A stretch of DNA of 37,851 bases from JBFKOL01 sp041628815 (GTDB lineage Bacteria; Bacteroidota; Bacteroidia; Chitinophagales; Saprospiraceae). The stretch is taken from positions 1 through 37,851 of the forward strand of contig JBFKOL010000006.1 in the NCBI GenBank assembly GCA_041628815.1. Reading direction: 5' to 3'. How positions within the stretch are numbered: position 1 is the first letter of the stretch; every line of letters starts with the position of its first letter. Made by a program: the position numbers and the translations under genes. This document shows positions 8,201-17,328 of this stretch, one piece after another. Under the pieces are notes generated by a model. That model was given only the letters and a program-made list of their open reading frames with translations. It was not told the origin of the DNA and searched no databases.

Positions 8201-9348
8201 TCAAACAAATCTTTCATTCGTCCAAAAAATCCTTTTTCAGATTTGTCGGGATTGGGTTTAAAGTTGGGGTGTTTTTTCAGTTGTTCCATCATTGTGCGTT
8301 CTTCTGCTGTAAGTGATTTTGGCGTCCAAATATTTACATTGATAAGCTGATCTCCTTTGCCATAGCCCTGGACTTCAGGAATTCCCTTTCCTTTGAGCCT
8401 AAAAATTTTACCCGCTTGCGTTCCTGGAGGAATCTTGATTTTAACTTTTCCGCTCAATGTGGGAACCTGAACTGAAGTACCAAGTGCCGCATCCGCGAAA
8501 TTCAAAAACAAGTCATAAATCACATTGTTACCATCGCGGATAAAATGATCGTGCTCTATTTCTTCTATGACTATGAGTAAATCCCCGGAGGGACCGCCTG
8601 CTTTGCCAGCATTGCCTTTACCTCTCATTGACAGCTGCATGCCTTCAGCCACACCGGCAGGGATTTCGATCTCAAGGAACTCTTCGGCATAAGTACGACC
8701 GTCTCCCTTACATTTGCTGCAATATGCGGTAATCGTCTTTCCCGATCCCTTACAAGATGGGCAGGTAGTAGTAGTCTGCATCTGGCCTAAAAAAGTACTT
8801 TTCACCTGGCGCACATATCCGCTGCCTCGACAGGTCTGACATGTAGATACAGAAGACGCATTTTTAGCGCCTGAGCCACCACAGGAATCACAGGCAATCT
8901 GCTTCTTAACCTTTATCTTCTTTGATATTCCTGTCGACACCTCTTCAAGGGTCAAGCCAACCTTAATGCGAAGATTGGAACCGCGCTGTCCCCTAGTGGT
9001 GCCACCTCTCCGGCCACCGCCAAAAAAGCCCTCGAAGGGGCTTCCTGCATCACCGAAGATATCTCCGAAATGTTCGAAAATATCTTCCATTCTCATACCA
9101 CCAGAAAAGCCTCCGGTATTACCGCTGACACCAGCATGCCCAAAACGATCGTACTGGGCCCTCTTGTCGGTGTTGCTCAACACTTCATATGCTTCTGCAG
9201 CTTCTTTAAACTTTTCCTCGGCGGCCTTGTCATCCGGGTTCTTGTCGGGATGGTATTTCAATGCCACCTTCCGGTATGCCTTCTTAATTGCGTCTTGGTC
9301 GGCATTTTTAGGAACGCCAAGAACTTCGTAATAATCGCGTTTTGCCAT
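8197..9348 (-). CDS. dnaJ: Molecular chaperone DnaJ (Hsp40)
   Basis: Co-chaperone that delivers unfolded clients to DnaK and stimulates its ATPase. Type I DnaJ in full order: J domain at 1-70 with HPD at 33-35, a Gly/Phe-rich linker (about 71-120), then four zinc-binding CxxCxGxG repeats starting at C153, C170, C196 and C210, then the client-binding C-terminal domains. The 383-residue length is normal. It starts with ATG four bases after grpE and its stop overlaps the TTG start of gldH. No CIRCE operator was seen upstream of the pair. Confidence 0.97.
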   Translation of the reverse strand: MAKRDYYEVLGVPKNADQDAIKKAYRKVALKYHPDKNPDDKAAEEKFKEAAEAYEVLSNTDKRAQYDRFGHAGVSGNTGGFSGGMRMEDIFEHFGDIFGDAGSPFEGFFGGGRRGGTTRGQRGSNLRIKVGLTLEEVSTGISKKIKVKKQIACDSCGGSGAKNASSVSTCQTCRGSGYVRQVKSTFLGQMQTTTTCPSCKGSGKTITAYCSKCKGDGRTYAEEFLEIEIPAGVAEGMQLSMRGKGNAGKAGGPSGDLLIVIEEIEHDHFIRDGNNVIYDLFLNFADAALGTSVQVPTLSGKVKIKIPPGTQAGKIFRLKGKGIPEVQGYGKGDQLINVNIWTPKSLTAEERTMMEQLKKHPNFKPNPDKSEKGFFGRMKDLFD

Positions 9349-9352
9349 ATTG

Positions 9353-9892
9353 TCACTTTCCCACGACTACCTTGGCGTGGCGAATGATTTTATCATTTAA
9401 ATAATATCCTTTTTCAATGGTATCTATAACCTTGCCCTTCATTTTGTCATTTGGAGCAGGAATTTCTGTTATGGCCTCATGAAGTTCAGGGTCAAAATCT
9501 TCCCCAGTGCTTTCCATTGCTTTTAGGCCTTGTGACTTAAGCAGGCTGGTGAATTTATTATATACCAGGGAAACGCCTTCACTGAACACCTCATTGGAAT
9601 TTTCATCTTCAGCACTTTGTTTGGCGCGGTCGAAATCATCTAAAACAGGCAAAAGCGAAACAAAAGTCTCACGGGCCGCTGAATTCATCATTTCTAACTT
9701 TTCTCGTATGGTGCGTTTTTTGTAGTTGTCAAACTCTGCGTACAACCTGATGTACTTATCTTTAGCCTCTGTAAGCTCAGCATCCATTGCCTTTAGCTGC
9801 TCCTTCAGTTTTTCAGTTCCTTTTTCCTTTTTTTTGGATTTACCAGGCTTTTCTTTTTGCTCAGTGGTGGCATTCGTTTCTTCAGTAGACAT
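9353..9892 (-). CDS. grpE: Nucleotide exchange factor GrpE
   Basis: GrpE releases ADP from DnaK and works with DnaJ. The 179-residue protein has a charged N-terminus rich in Lys and Glu, a long coiled-coil helix (about 25-70, including AEFDNYKKRT), and the family C-terminal beta domain with VLDDFDRA (82-89), a DFDPELHEAI segment and a final VIRHAKVVVGK-like stretch (here IIRHAKVVVGK). Starts with ATG, first gene of grpE-dnaJ-gldH, and preceded by a 128-base gap with a candidate promoter. dnaK is not in the window. Confidence 0.96.
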   Translation of the reverse strand: MSTEETNATTEQKEKPGKSKKKEKGTEKLKEQLKAMDAELTEAKDKYIRLYAEFDNYKKRTIREKLEMMNSAARETFVSLLPVLDDFDRAKQSAEDENSNEVFSEGVSLVYNKFTSLLKSQGLKAMESTGEDFDPELHEAITEIPAPNDKMKGKVIDTIEKGYYLNDKIIRHAKVVVGK

Positions 9893-9923
9893 ATTTGCTC
9901 ATTATGTATTTTATTAATGGCCA

Positions 9924-9957
9924 CAATATTATTGCCATTATGCGCAAAAACGCCAAA
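9924..9957 (-). promoter_or_regulatory. Candidate promoter of grpE-dnaJ-gldH
   Basis: On the minus strand TTTG (9957-9954) is followed after 22 bases by TAATATTG (9931-9924). This is one mismatch from the Bacteroidota -7 box TAnnTTTG, and the spacer is one base longer than the usual 19-21. The same -7 box is used in the better candidate before nfu. The -7 box lies within an inverted repeat TAATGGC/GCCATTA (9915-9940) that might be an operator. Confidence 0.35.
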
Positions 9958-10020
9958 ATGTCAGCAATGAATTGTTTTTCTTCGACAAAATGTATTTCCT
10001 GAGGAATGGGTAGGTTTGGT

Positions 10021-10545
10021 TTATAATCGTTCTGAGAGGATACGGTCCATTTCTCGAAACGATAAATTGGTACCCATTATAAGACCTTTAGGGTTGATCA
10101 ATACCTTGGTCGGGATTTCTTTTACTCCATAAAGCTGTGCATAGGAGGACATCAATACAAAGCGCGATACATCCACAATGTGATAGGGCCAGTCGAGTTG
10201 TTCTTTTTCTATAATTGATGAAGTTCTATCCACCGACTTCTCTAAAGCAATACTTACGATCTCAAATCCATCGGCATCAGAAAATGAGGCGGAGTTGTAT
10301 TTAGTATATAGCTCTCTAAGAAAGGGAAATTCTTTGCGACATGGGCCGCACCAGGATCCCCAGAAATCGATGAGTACATATTTGCCCTTTAAGTCATCCA
10401 AGTTAAAATCATTGCCATTTTTAAGGGTCGCCTCAAAAGTTGGAGCAGCCTGGCCGATATCGGTGCCCTTAGACCTAATAAACAACTGAAAGACCATCAA
10501 TCCAGCTACAAAAATGATGGCAAGAAGGATAAACTTTTTAATCAT
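10021..10545 (-). CDS. TlpA/ResA-like membrane-anchored thioredoxin
   Basis: A 174-residue protein with an N-terminal membrane segment (about 5-22) and a periplasm-facing thioredoxin fold. The redox motif WCGPC has C66 and C69 in DFWGSWCGPCRKEF. The segments preceding it (GQAAPTFEATLKNG, then LKGKYVLIDFWG) are typical of the AhpC-TSA/Redoxin TlpA group. The family reduces disulfides during cytochrome c maturation or other envelope processes; the specific partner is not shown. It is the last gene of the leftward run from the TPR protein, and its start overlaps the end of the flippase-like gene by eight bases. Confidence 0.88.
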   Translation of the reverse strand: MIKKFILLAIIFVAGLMVFQLFIRSKGTDIGQAAPTFEATLKNGNDFNLDDLKGKYVLIDFWGSWCGPCRKEFPFLRELYTKYNSASFSDADGFEIVSIALEKSVDRTSSIIEKEQLDWPYHIVDVSRFVLMSSYAQLYGVKEIPTKVLINPKGLIMGTNLSFREMDRILSERL

Positions 10546-11641
10546 GTGACAGTGCTTTGATTCTCCTGCGGTTTATAATTTTCCTGATCCAGTTTGGAAT
10601 GATGATTACCCCTATGACCAGGTATGGATAATAAGTAATCAGGCGCCATAAGATAGCTGCCACAACAGCTATACCTGGTGAAATGTATTCCGAGTAAAAC
10701 TGGCCGAAAATAATTTCAGCCACGCCACTACCCCCAGGAGTAGGGCTGTAGGCTGTTACTGCATAAAGAGCTTCACCCCTTCCAAATAATATACAATGAT
10801 CATACAATGATTGTTGCATTTCAGGATAAATCGCAATCAATATGGCACTAATGGAAAAGAAACGACAAATCCAGGCAATAATCGTGGCAAAAGTAGTTTT
10901 GGCATGAAAGGAAAAAGGCATTTCCTTTATGTGAAATGAGCTCGAATATATTTCTCCAGCTGCATTCTTGATTTTATCTCTTGTCTTTCCAAATATTCTC
11001 CACCGGGACATCGCATACAAAAAACTTTTTAAGTGTTTGGGCTGGATGAATAATCCATAGGTTAATAGTAGCCCATAGACCGCCATGATCACCCATACAA
11101 CAAACAGCGTATATCCCAACCCCCCCCAGGATCCTTCGATATCATTAGGCGGTATAAAAATAATCGATCCAAACAACGCATATAAAAGGGGTATACTCAA
11201 CACGAAAAAAATGGTATCTGCGATAATGGTATAGATAACAATGGTCGTGGCTCTCGCACCGGAAATATGTTCTTGGATTAACAGAAAAAATGCGACAGCA
11301 CTTCCTCCAAAATTAGTGGGCGAAACAGCACTGGCAAACTCTAAAATGGTTACGAGCTCTATGCTTTTCCACCAGCTGAAATCTCCTTCAGACAACATGC
11401 GCAAACGCCAGGAATACATTAGGTGGCGAAAGGCATACACCAACACCGAAACAAAAAGCCAAAAAAAAGCGTGTTTAGTCCACCCGATATCATTCAGATC
11501 ATTTAAGGAGAGTTGTCTGCTGACTAGAAAGAACAGAACGCCCAAACCGATGATTGTAGGCAATATAATGCGCCTTGGACTGATGGCGTTCAGTACACTT
11601 TCCTCCGTTTCATCTAAGCTTGGGTTTGGTTGCTTGTTCAT
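10538..11641 (-). CDS. Flippase-like / LPG synthase transmembrane-domain protein
   Basis: A 367-residue integral membrane protein with about eight hydrophobic segments. The segment SPTPGGSGVAE near residue 300 is the hallmark of the lysylphosphatidylglycerol synthase TM (UPF0104, flippase-like) family; VSPTNFGGSAVAFFLL near 105 is the matching first repeat. No LPG synthase catalytic domain is fused, so aminoacylation is unlikely, and related stand-alone proteins are thought to move lipids or lipid-linked sugars. I chose the ATG at 11641; the frame also allows a TTG one codon upstream. It lies 39 bases after rfbA and overlaps the TlpA-like gene, suggesting an envelope role. Function not established. 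Confidence 0.8.
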   Translation of the reverse strand: MNKQPNPSLDETEESVLNAISPRRIILPTIIGLGVLFFLVSRQLSLNDLNDIGWTKHAFFWLFVSVLVYAFRHLMYSWRLRMLSEGDFSWWKSIELVTILEFASAVSPTNFGGSAVAFFLLIQEHISGARATTIVIYTIIADTIFFVLSIPLLYALFGSIIFIPPNDIEGSWGGLGYTLFVVWVIMAVYGLLLTYGLFIQPKHLKSFLYAMSRWRIFGKTRDKIKNAAGEIYSSSFHIKEMPFSFHAKTTFATIIAWICRFFSISAILIAIYPEMQQSLYDHCILFGRGEALYAVTAYSPTPGGSGVAEIIFGQFYSEYISPGIAVVAAILWRLITYYPYLVIGVIIIPNWIRKIINRRRIKALSHD

Positions 11642-11680
11642 CAATCTTCCAGCATAAATTCTTATTTTCCTTTCAACACC

Positions 11681-12544
11681 TCAGTCATCCAAAAGATCAA
11701 ACAGGTAGTTGCCATAGCCACTTTTTAAATATTTATATCCCAACTCTTCCAATTGTTGGTCGTCGATATAACCCATCTTATAAGCCACCTCTTCAACACA
11801 ACCAATTTTCAGACCCTGCCGCAACTCAATCACACGGATGAATTCTGCAGCCTGCAATAAGCTTTCATGGGTACCGGTGTCAAGCCAGGCCATTCCACGA
11901 CCCAGCACTTTGACATGTAGTTTTCCTCTCTCCAGATATGCTTTGTTTACATCGGTAATTTCGTATTCACCTCGAGCGCTTGGAAGTAGATTCCTAGCAA
12001 CATCAACAACAGAGTTATCATAGAAATACAATCCTGGAACAGCATACCTGGATTTGGGCCGCTCGGGTTTTTCTTCTATGGACAGCACTTGCCCTGATTC
12101 ATCAAATTGCACGACACCGTATCGTTCAGGATCGCTCACTTGATAAGCAAAAATATAGCCGCCGTCGGGATCTTTACAGGACTGCAACAGCTTAGCCAAC
12201 TGGTTGCCATAAAAAATATTGTCGCCTAAAATCAGACTTACCGCATCTTGCCCGATGAATGCTTCCCCAAGTACAAAAGCCTGTGCCAAACCTTTGGGCT
12301 CAGGCTGTGTAATATATGAGAAAGAACATCCCAGCTGACTTCCATCACCGAGAAGAGCCTCGAACATACCAATGTGTTGAGGAGATGAAATGATAAGCAC
12401 ATCGTTGATCCCAGCCAGCATGAGGGTGGAAAGTGGATAGTAGATCATGGGTTTATCGTAAACAGGGACAATTTGCTTGCTGATCGCCAGGGTAATGGGG
12501 TATAACCTAGTGCCTAATCCCCCAGCAAGTATGATTCCTTTCAT
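11681..12544 (-). CDS. rfbA: Glucose-1-phosphate thymidylyltransferase
   Basis: Makes dTDP-glucose from glucose-1-phosphate and dTTP, the first step toward dTDP-rhamnose and other deoxysugars. The nucleotide-binding signature GGLGTRLYP is at 8-16, followed by KQIVPVYDKPMIYYPLS (23-39) and GDNIFYG in the middle. The 287-residue length is standard. The ATG overlaps the upstream gene's stop in ATGA. The companion genes rfbB, rfbC and rfbD are not beside it, so dTDP-glucose completion must depend on distant genes. Feedback by dTDP-rhamnose is known for the family. Confidence 0.95.
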   Translation of the reverse strand: MKGIILAGGLGTRLYPITLAISKQIVPVYDKPMIYYPLSTLMLAGINDVLIISSPQHIGMFEALLGDGSQLGCSFSYITQPEPKGLAQAFVLGEAFIGQDAVSLILGDNIFYGNQLAKLLQSCKDPDGGYIFAYQVSDPERYGVVQFDESGQVLSIEEKPERPKSRYAVPGLYFYDNSVVDVARNLLPSARGEYEITDVNKAYLERGKLHVKVLGRGMAWLDTGTHESLLQAAEFIRVIELRQGLKIGCVEEVAYKMGYIDDQQLEELGYKYLKSGYGNYLFDLLDD

Positions 12545-12894
12545 GAATTATCGTTATTGGTTTTTTGTCTGGGTAAGAAAATAAAATTAGCACCGAGCTC
12601 ACTCAACACAAATAGGCAAATAAACTTCCTGGGGTTTTTATAGATGGTCCTGAAAGAATCAATCTTTTCAGGCTGGATTAGTTGTTTAGAAACGAATTCT
12701 TCCAGACTTGAAATATGTACAGCCCATTTATGCTCAAATAGCGGCAAACCAATTTCGACCTCCTGCTGATGCACCACAGTTATTGGATACTCCGATACAC
12801 CCTGATCAACCACTGAATCTACTGCTTGCTCAATGATGGACTTATAAGGAGCCAGCTCTTTTTCCAGTTGGATAAAGTCAGAAGTCTTTGTCAT
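12541..12894 (-). CDS. Conserved-looking protein of unknown function (117 residues)
   Basis: A soluble 117-residue protein with no signal peptide or long hydrophobic helix; near the C-terminus there is an FICLFVLSELGANFIFL stretch that could be a buried strand-helix rather than a membrane span. The middle contains VEIGLPLFEHKWAVHISSLEEF. I do not recognise the family. It is tightly packed between rlmD (four bases) and rfbA (ATGA overlap), so it is probably translated with them. No function can be assigned. Confidence 0.75.
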   Translation of the reverse strand: MTKTSDFIQLEKELAPYKSIIEQAVDSVVDQGVSEYPITVVHQQEVEIGLPLFEHKWAVHISSLEEFVSKQLIQPEKIDSFRTIYKNPRKFICLFVLSELGANFIFLPRQKTNNDNS

Positions 12895-12898
12895 AATT

Positions 12899-14305
12899 TC
12901 ACCGGATATGAAGCAAAGCTACCGATTCAATGTGACTCGTGTGAGGAAACATATCAACTGGAGTTACCTCTTTCAAAATGTATCTTTCTTTGAGCAACGC
13001 TATATCTCTGGCCTGTGTACTTGGATTGCAGCTTACATAAATAATTTTTAAAGGTTGCAGCTTCAGGAGCGCATTTACTACATCTTGATGCATTCCAGCC
13101 CTAGGGGGATCAGTAACGACAATACTTGGAGAACCATAGCGCTTCTGAAATTCCGGGGAAAGCACATCTTTAACATCTCCGCAAACGAAATGAATATTGT
13201 TCACTTCATTAAGGGTTGCATTCATTTTTGCATCATCTATGGCTTTCGAAACAGACTCTATACCCACAACTTTAGATGAAGAACCAGAGAGAAATATTCC
13301 TATGCTGCCTGTTCCACAATACAGGTCATAAACAACATCTTCTGGACCGGCATTTGCCAATCTATGCACTTCATTGTAGAGTTTTTCTGCTTGTAATGAG
13401 TTGGTCTGGAAGAAAGACTGAGGACTGATCTGATAGGTGAAGCGACCCAGTTTTTCGAAAATGTGGTATCTGCCACTGAAATGATGTACCTCCAAATCCG
13501 TAATACTTGAGTTTCGCTTAGTGTTAACGACATAATGCCACGAAGTGATTTCGGGAAATTCTTTTTGAGCCTCTCTTAGAATAGACATTATTTCACCAGG
13601 TCTGTTTTCTCCAAAAACCAATACCACCATCCACTCATCCAATGTCGAGTTTCTGATGATCAGGTTTCTCAAAAAACCGGCATGAAGGGTTACATCGTAA
13701 TAAGTTAGACCTCTGCGGATTGTGAGTTGTCTGATATAGTTTCTGATACAATTGCCCTTTTCATTTTGGAGGAGGCACTCTTCAATGTTCAGAACTTTTT
13801 CAAAACTACCCGAAACATGAAAACCCAAAGCTTCTCTATCGTATATCTCTTCACCTGACGCTATTTCATCGTCAGTGAGCCAGCGATGCCTGGAGAAGGT
13901 ATATTCCATTTTGTTTCGGTATCCAAATGTCTGATCGCAGGGTACGATATTCCTTACTTTTTGAATGTCATCTTTGGCAATACGTGCTAACACATCTTTT
14001 ACTTTCTTTTCTTTATAAAGCAACTGTGCATCATATCTCATGTGTTGCCAGGAGCATCCACCACAGTCTTGAAAATGCCTGCAAAAAGGATCAATCCTAT
14101 GTTCGGAAGTAGTTTTCCAACGTAGGGGATATCCCAACTTTAGGCCTTTCTTTTTGCGCCTCCATTGTATGTCAACAACATCGCCAGGAACAGCCTTTTC
14201 GCTTACAAGAACAATTTCTCCGTCTTTGCTTTTACCAATGCATGATCCTTTTTCGCCTATGTCGATAACGGCAATATCCTGTAGTACCCTTAATTTTTTT
14301 GCCAT
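12899..14305 (-). CDS. rlmD: 23S rRNA (uracil-5)-methyltransferase, RlmD/RumA type
   Basis: SAM-dependent enzyme forming 5-methyluridine in 23S rRNA (U1939 in E. coli). An N-terminal TRAM-like domain (about 10-60) precedes an iron-sulfur cluster site with C75, C81, C84 and C177. The SAM motif is DLYCGTGSIGIFL (327-339), the catalytic motif DPPRAGMH is at 399-406, and the nucleophile is C426 in VSCNPST, with the general-base E460 region SHIESV. The 468-residue length and all key residues indicate an active enzyme. RlmD and RlmCD families share this layout, so the exact target uridine is inferred. Fifteen bases separate it from the upstream PorE-like gene. Confidence 0.93.
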   Translation of the reverse strand: MAKKLRVLQDIAVIDIGEKGSCIGKSKDGEIVLVSEKAVPGDVVDIQWRRKKKGLKLGYPLRWKTTSEHRIDPFCRHFQDCGGCSWQHMRYDAQLLYKEKKVKDVLARIAKDDIQKVRNIVPCDQTFGYRNKMEYTFSRHRWLTDDEIASGEEIYDREALGFHVSGSFEKVLNIEECLLQNEKGNCIRNYIRQLTIRRGLTYYDVTLHAGFLRNLIIRNSTLDEWMVVLVFGENRPGEIMSILREAQKEFPEITSWHYVVNTKRNSSITDLEVHHFSGRYHIFEKLGRFTYQISPQSFFQTNSLQAEKLYNEVHRLANAGPEDVVYDLYCGTGSIGIFLSGSSSKVVGIESVSKAIDDAKMNATLNEVNNIHFVCGDVKDVLSPEFQKRYGSPSIVVTDPPRAGMHQDVVNALLKLQPLKIIYVSCNPSTQARDIALLKERYILKEVTPVDMFPHTSHIESVALLHIR

Positions 14306-14320
14306 GTGAGCTAAAAGATG

Positions 14321-16267
14321 TTAACGAATGATTTCAAATGTAGTTCTCCTGTTTTTAGCCCTTCCCTCAGGGGTGGAATTATCTTCAACAGGTTTACTTT
14401 CGCCATAACCAATCGCACGAATTCGGTGTGGTTCAGCTCCAAGCCTGATCAAGGCGTTACGTACAGCTTCAGCTCTGGCAAAAGACAAAACCAAATTATC
14501 TGATTCGCTTCCTACATTGTCCGTGTGTCCTGAAACCACCATGGAGTATGTGGGATTTTCAACCATCAATTCATATAAAAATAAAAGCTCTACCTCTGAT
14601 TCTGGCAACAAGATTGCCTCACCTGACTCAAAGAATATATTGTTCAGTACAACGGGTTTTGAAGAAAGGGTATCTCCAGTGGAGGGTTCAGGCGGAAGAG
14701 GGTTCAGCACAATATCCTTGATGAAAGGGGCGACCTGGTGCCGAACACTGTCGTATTTGACATGATCGGAATAAAAGATATAGCCGTTCATTTTCACATT
14801 GATCAAAAGCTTTTCCTTGACGGGAATGGCCATTAGGAATCCTCCATTGAAGTTTGCCAAAGCACTTGCTACGACAGCCCCTGTGGTAAGATCTACAGCC
14901 TTGATGGATGCCTGAAGGGGGAAACCTGAAATACCATCAGTTACGCGCCCCTTCATGAATGTCATGGGCCGCGGGCGGTATTTCAAGGGCAATTCGAACT
15001 CCATGATGTCCAAACTGCCAAGATTCTTATCCTCATACATGTCCGTAGCGAGATAACCCTTTGAGCCATCCAGGGAAACGACCAAAGCACCGTCATTTCC
15101 CGTGGTATTGATTGGGCTTCCAAGATGTTGCGGAAGACCCCACCCGTCCTCCTTTTTTATCGACCTGTAAATATCAAAACTACCCATGCCCGGCAACTGG
15201 TCCGATCTGAAAAACAATGTTGTATTGTCTGCATGGATAAAAGGTGACTCGTCATTACCACGCGTATTTAAAACGCTCAAATTTTCTGGTGCTGACCAAC
15301 GACCATCAGTCTTTCTAGACAACCAAAGATCCCTGCCCCCTATTCCGCCTTTTCTATTACTTGCAAAGTAAAGAGTTTGCCCATCCGCACTAAGGGAAGG
15401 TTGCGACTCCCAAGAGCGCGTATTGATGCGACCGCCCATGTTTTTTGGAGCGGACCACCCACTTGGCCCCTTTTCGCACATATAAAGATCACACCCGCCA
15501 TACCCAATCTTTTCATTGCAATGGGTAAAAATGATTAAACTTCCATCAGCAGACAAGGTATGAGCGCCTTCATTAAATGGAGTATTGATGATCTCGATGG
15601 CCCTGACTTGAACTTCACCATCATTAAATAACACCTCGAAAAGATCTTCCTGGTTATTTAGTCTCCTGGTAAAAACAATACTACTGCCGTCAATTGTGAA
15701 TTGCGGGAGGTATTCCGAGTCGCCAGTATTAATGGGAAAAGGCAGGGGTGTTAATCGGACAGGATCAGGGTTGGCTAAAGCTTTCAATATGAATTGAAGT
15801 TCGTCCAGTATAATCAAGGTCCTGGCGTAAGCGCGCGATTGTTTATCTGTAAGGGTTAAAAAGTGACTGAATACATTGAATGCTTCTTGATGTCTTTGGC
15901 GTTTTTTGTAGAGATCACCCAAAGTGGAATAAATCAGGGGCTCTTTATCGTAGCCTCTCTTTAAAAGGCGTTCGAGTAACGGCAGAGCAAGGTCTTCACT
16001 GCCCATATCCAAGAATGCCGTGGCTTTCATGAGAAGCAATTCGGGATGATCAGGATACTTTGAAAGCAACTTTTCGAGCTCAGCAATGGCCAAACCAGAC
16101 TCGCCATTTTTTATCATCTGGATGGTGCGCTCAAGCCTCTTATGATCTGAGCGTTTGAATGATTGATCTCTTTGCTGGGAAGCGCACGAACCGGCTGTTA
16201 AAAGGAAAACAAAAAGATATAATAAATATGAGGGGAACTGAGCGGCTAAAAAACGAACAAAGGTCAA
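14321..16267 (-). CDS. PorE-like OmpA-family lipoprotein (TPR, propeller, CpD, OmpA)
   Basis: I place the start at TTG 16267, which overlaps the upstream TGA as TTGA. It gives a clean lipoprotein signal ending AGSC (C28); a longer frame to 16384 would bury it. The 648-residue product has TPR-like helices (about 45-165), a PD40/WD40-type propeller with repeated LSADG and YFASNRKGG-like blades (about 185-425), a carboxypeptidase-regulatory-like domain beginning MKGRVTDGISGFPL (about 438-500), and an OmpA domain (about 545-645) with GHTDNVG and the NRRTTFEI end that bind peptidoglycan. This order is that of PorE, a type IX secretion component. Other OmpA-PD40 proteins share it, so the name is a likeness. 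Confidence 0.8.
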   Translation of the reverse strand: MTFVRFLAAQFPSYLLYLFVFLLTAGSCASQQRDQSFKRSDHKRLERTIQMIKNGESGLAIAELEKLLSKYPDHPELLLMKATAFLDMGSEDLALPLLERLLKRGYDKEPLIYSTLGDLYKKRQRHQEAFNVFSHFLTLTDKQSRAYARTLIILDELQFILKALANPDPVRLTPLPFPINTGDSEYLPQFTIDGSSIVFTRRLNNQEDLFEVLFNDGEVQVRAIEIINTPFNEGAHTLSADGSLIIFTHCNEKIGYGGCDLYMCEKGPSGWSAPKNMGGRINTRSWESQPSLSADGQTLYFASNRKGGIGGRDLWLSRKTDGRWSAPENLSVLNTRGNDESPFIHADNTTLFFRSDQLPGMGSFDIYRSIKKEDGWGLPQHLGSPINTTGNDGALVVSLDGSKGYLATDMYEDKNLGSLDIMEFELPLKYRPRPMTFMKGRVTDGISGFPLQASIKAVDLTTGAVVASALANFNGGFLMAIPVKEKLLINVKMNGYIFYSDHVKYDSVRHQVAPFIKDIVLNPLPPEPSTGDTLSSKPVVLNNIFFESGEAILLPESEVELLFLYELMVENPTYSMVVSGHTDNVGSESDNLVLSFARAEAVRNALIRLGAEPHRIRAIGYGESKPVEDNSTPEGRAKNRRTTFEIIR

Positions 16268-17286
16268 GCGAGCTCCAATAATAACTCCCGGGCTTTTTCG
16301 GAACCCTCGTCCGAGGCTTTTCTGATATCTGAGATGAAATCTTTCTTTCCCAACAACTTTTTGGCCATGCCCCTGTAATACCATGCTTCCTTTTCATTGA
16401 ATTGAACATCCTCCTTACTGGCTTTCTGGAATGCTTTATCAATTGCCTCCAGCGCTTTTTCTGCCTCACCAAGTTCTAGCATAACACGTGCATACATGAC
16501 ATACGCTTCTGCTTTCTTTTTGTCATTGGACGAACCCCGTGAAAATTTTCTTTTTGTGAAAAAGCGCAGATCAAAAGCAGCTTTTTCCCATTGGCCCAAC
16601 TCAATGTGACAATGGGCTTTTTTAAACCTGGCCTTCCAATACAAAGGTTGGAGAGCCACGGCCTTTTTCAACGTCAGTTCGTAGTTTTCTATTGCTTCTT
16701 CTATATTGTTTTCGTTTTCTGCAATAAAGGCCTTCCCATAGTAACTGTGAGCAATTGAATCGTCCAGCTTAATAGCTTTGTTGAAATCGTATAGGGCATC
16801 GCTATAATTCTTGAGCTTGAGATTGATCCAACCTCTCCTTTCATAGGCTTGAGCGTGTTTTTCAAACTTTTCGAGCGTTTTGTTGAACGCCTCCAAAGCC
16901 TCTTTTTCCTTGCCTTCCTGTTTGAACAGCTTGTCGCCTTTTCTAAACTGCATAACCACGGCCTTGTCGCTGTGGGGCTCTATTTCGCTGGAGTTAATAA
17001 CCTTTCCTTCATCGATCATCCATGCATCGATCGAGCCAGATACCGCAAACTGTGCGCAGTACTCCAACAGGCTTATGGTGTTCTTAAAGCTCTTGTCAGA
17101 AGCATTACCCACGTACCGCGGAATAGAAAGAACCAACATCGTTTCGTCAAAAATGTCTTCTTGTTTGAGAAGAATGTCTGACTTATAATAGGTCTCTGAC
17201 CGATATTCAAACATCTTGACAACCTTGTCAAAACTTTTCCTGTTGGCAAAAGACAACCGGCCTTGAATAATTGTTTTAAAGTACAT
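16264..17286 (-). CDS. Cytoplasmic TPR-repeat protein
   Basis: A 340-residue protein without signal peptide or membrane segments. The N-terminal 110 residues form a domain I do not recognise (including ETMLVLSIPRYVGNASDKSF). From about 118 to 300 there are TPR-type repeats, for instance EALEAFNKTLEKFEKHAQAY and SDALYDFNKAIKLDD, each with the usual Ala/Gly/Tyr spacing. TPRs mediate protein contacts; the partner is unknown. It is the first gene of the leftward run ending at the TlpA-like gene, has its own candidate promoter (17381-17413) and overlaps the PorE-like gene through TTGA. Confidence 0.82.
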   Translation of the reverse strand: MYFKTIIQGRLSFANRKSFDKVVKMFEYRSETYYKSDILLKQEDIFDETMLVLSIPRYVGNASDKSFKNTISLLEYCAQFAVSGSIDAWMIDEGKVINSSEIEPHSDKAVVMQFRKGDKLFKQEGKEKEALEAFNKTLEKFEKHAQAYERRGWINLKLKNYSDALYDFNKAIKLDDSIAHSYYGKAFIAENENNIEEAIENYELTLKKAVALQPLYWKARFKKAHCHIELGQWEKAAFDLRFFTKRKFSRGSSNDKKKAEAYVMYARVMLELGEAEKALEAIDKAFQKASKEDVQFNEKEAWYYRGMAKKLLGKKDFISDIRKASDEGSEKARELLLELA

Positions 17287-17328
17287 TGGGTCAGGTCAGT
17301 TTCGAAGAATATCAGCCCTCAATGGAAC

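Noticed and set aside
9893..10020. CIRCE heat-shock operator before grpE
   Set aside because: The TTAGCACTC-N9-GAGTGCTAA element was looked for and is absent; only a short inverted repeat is present.
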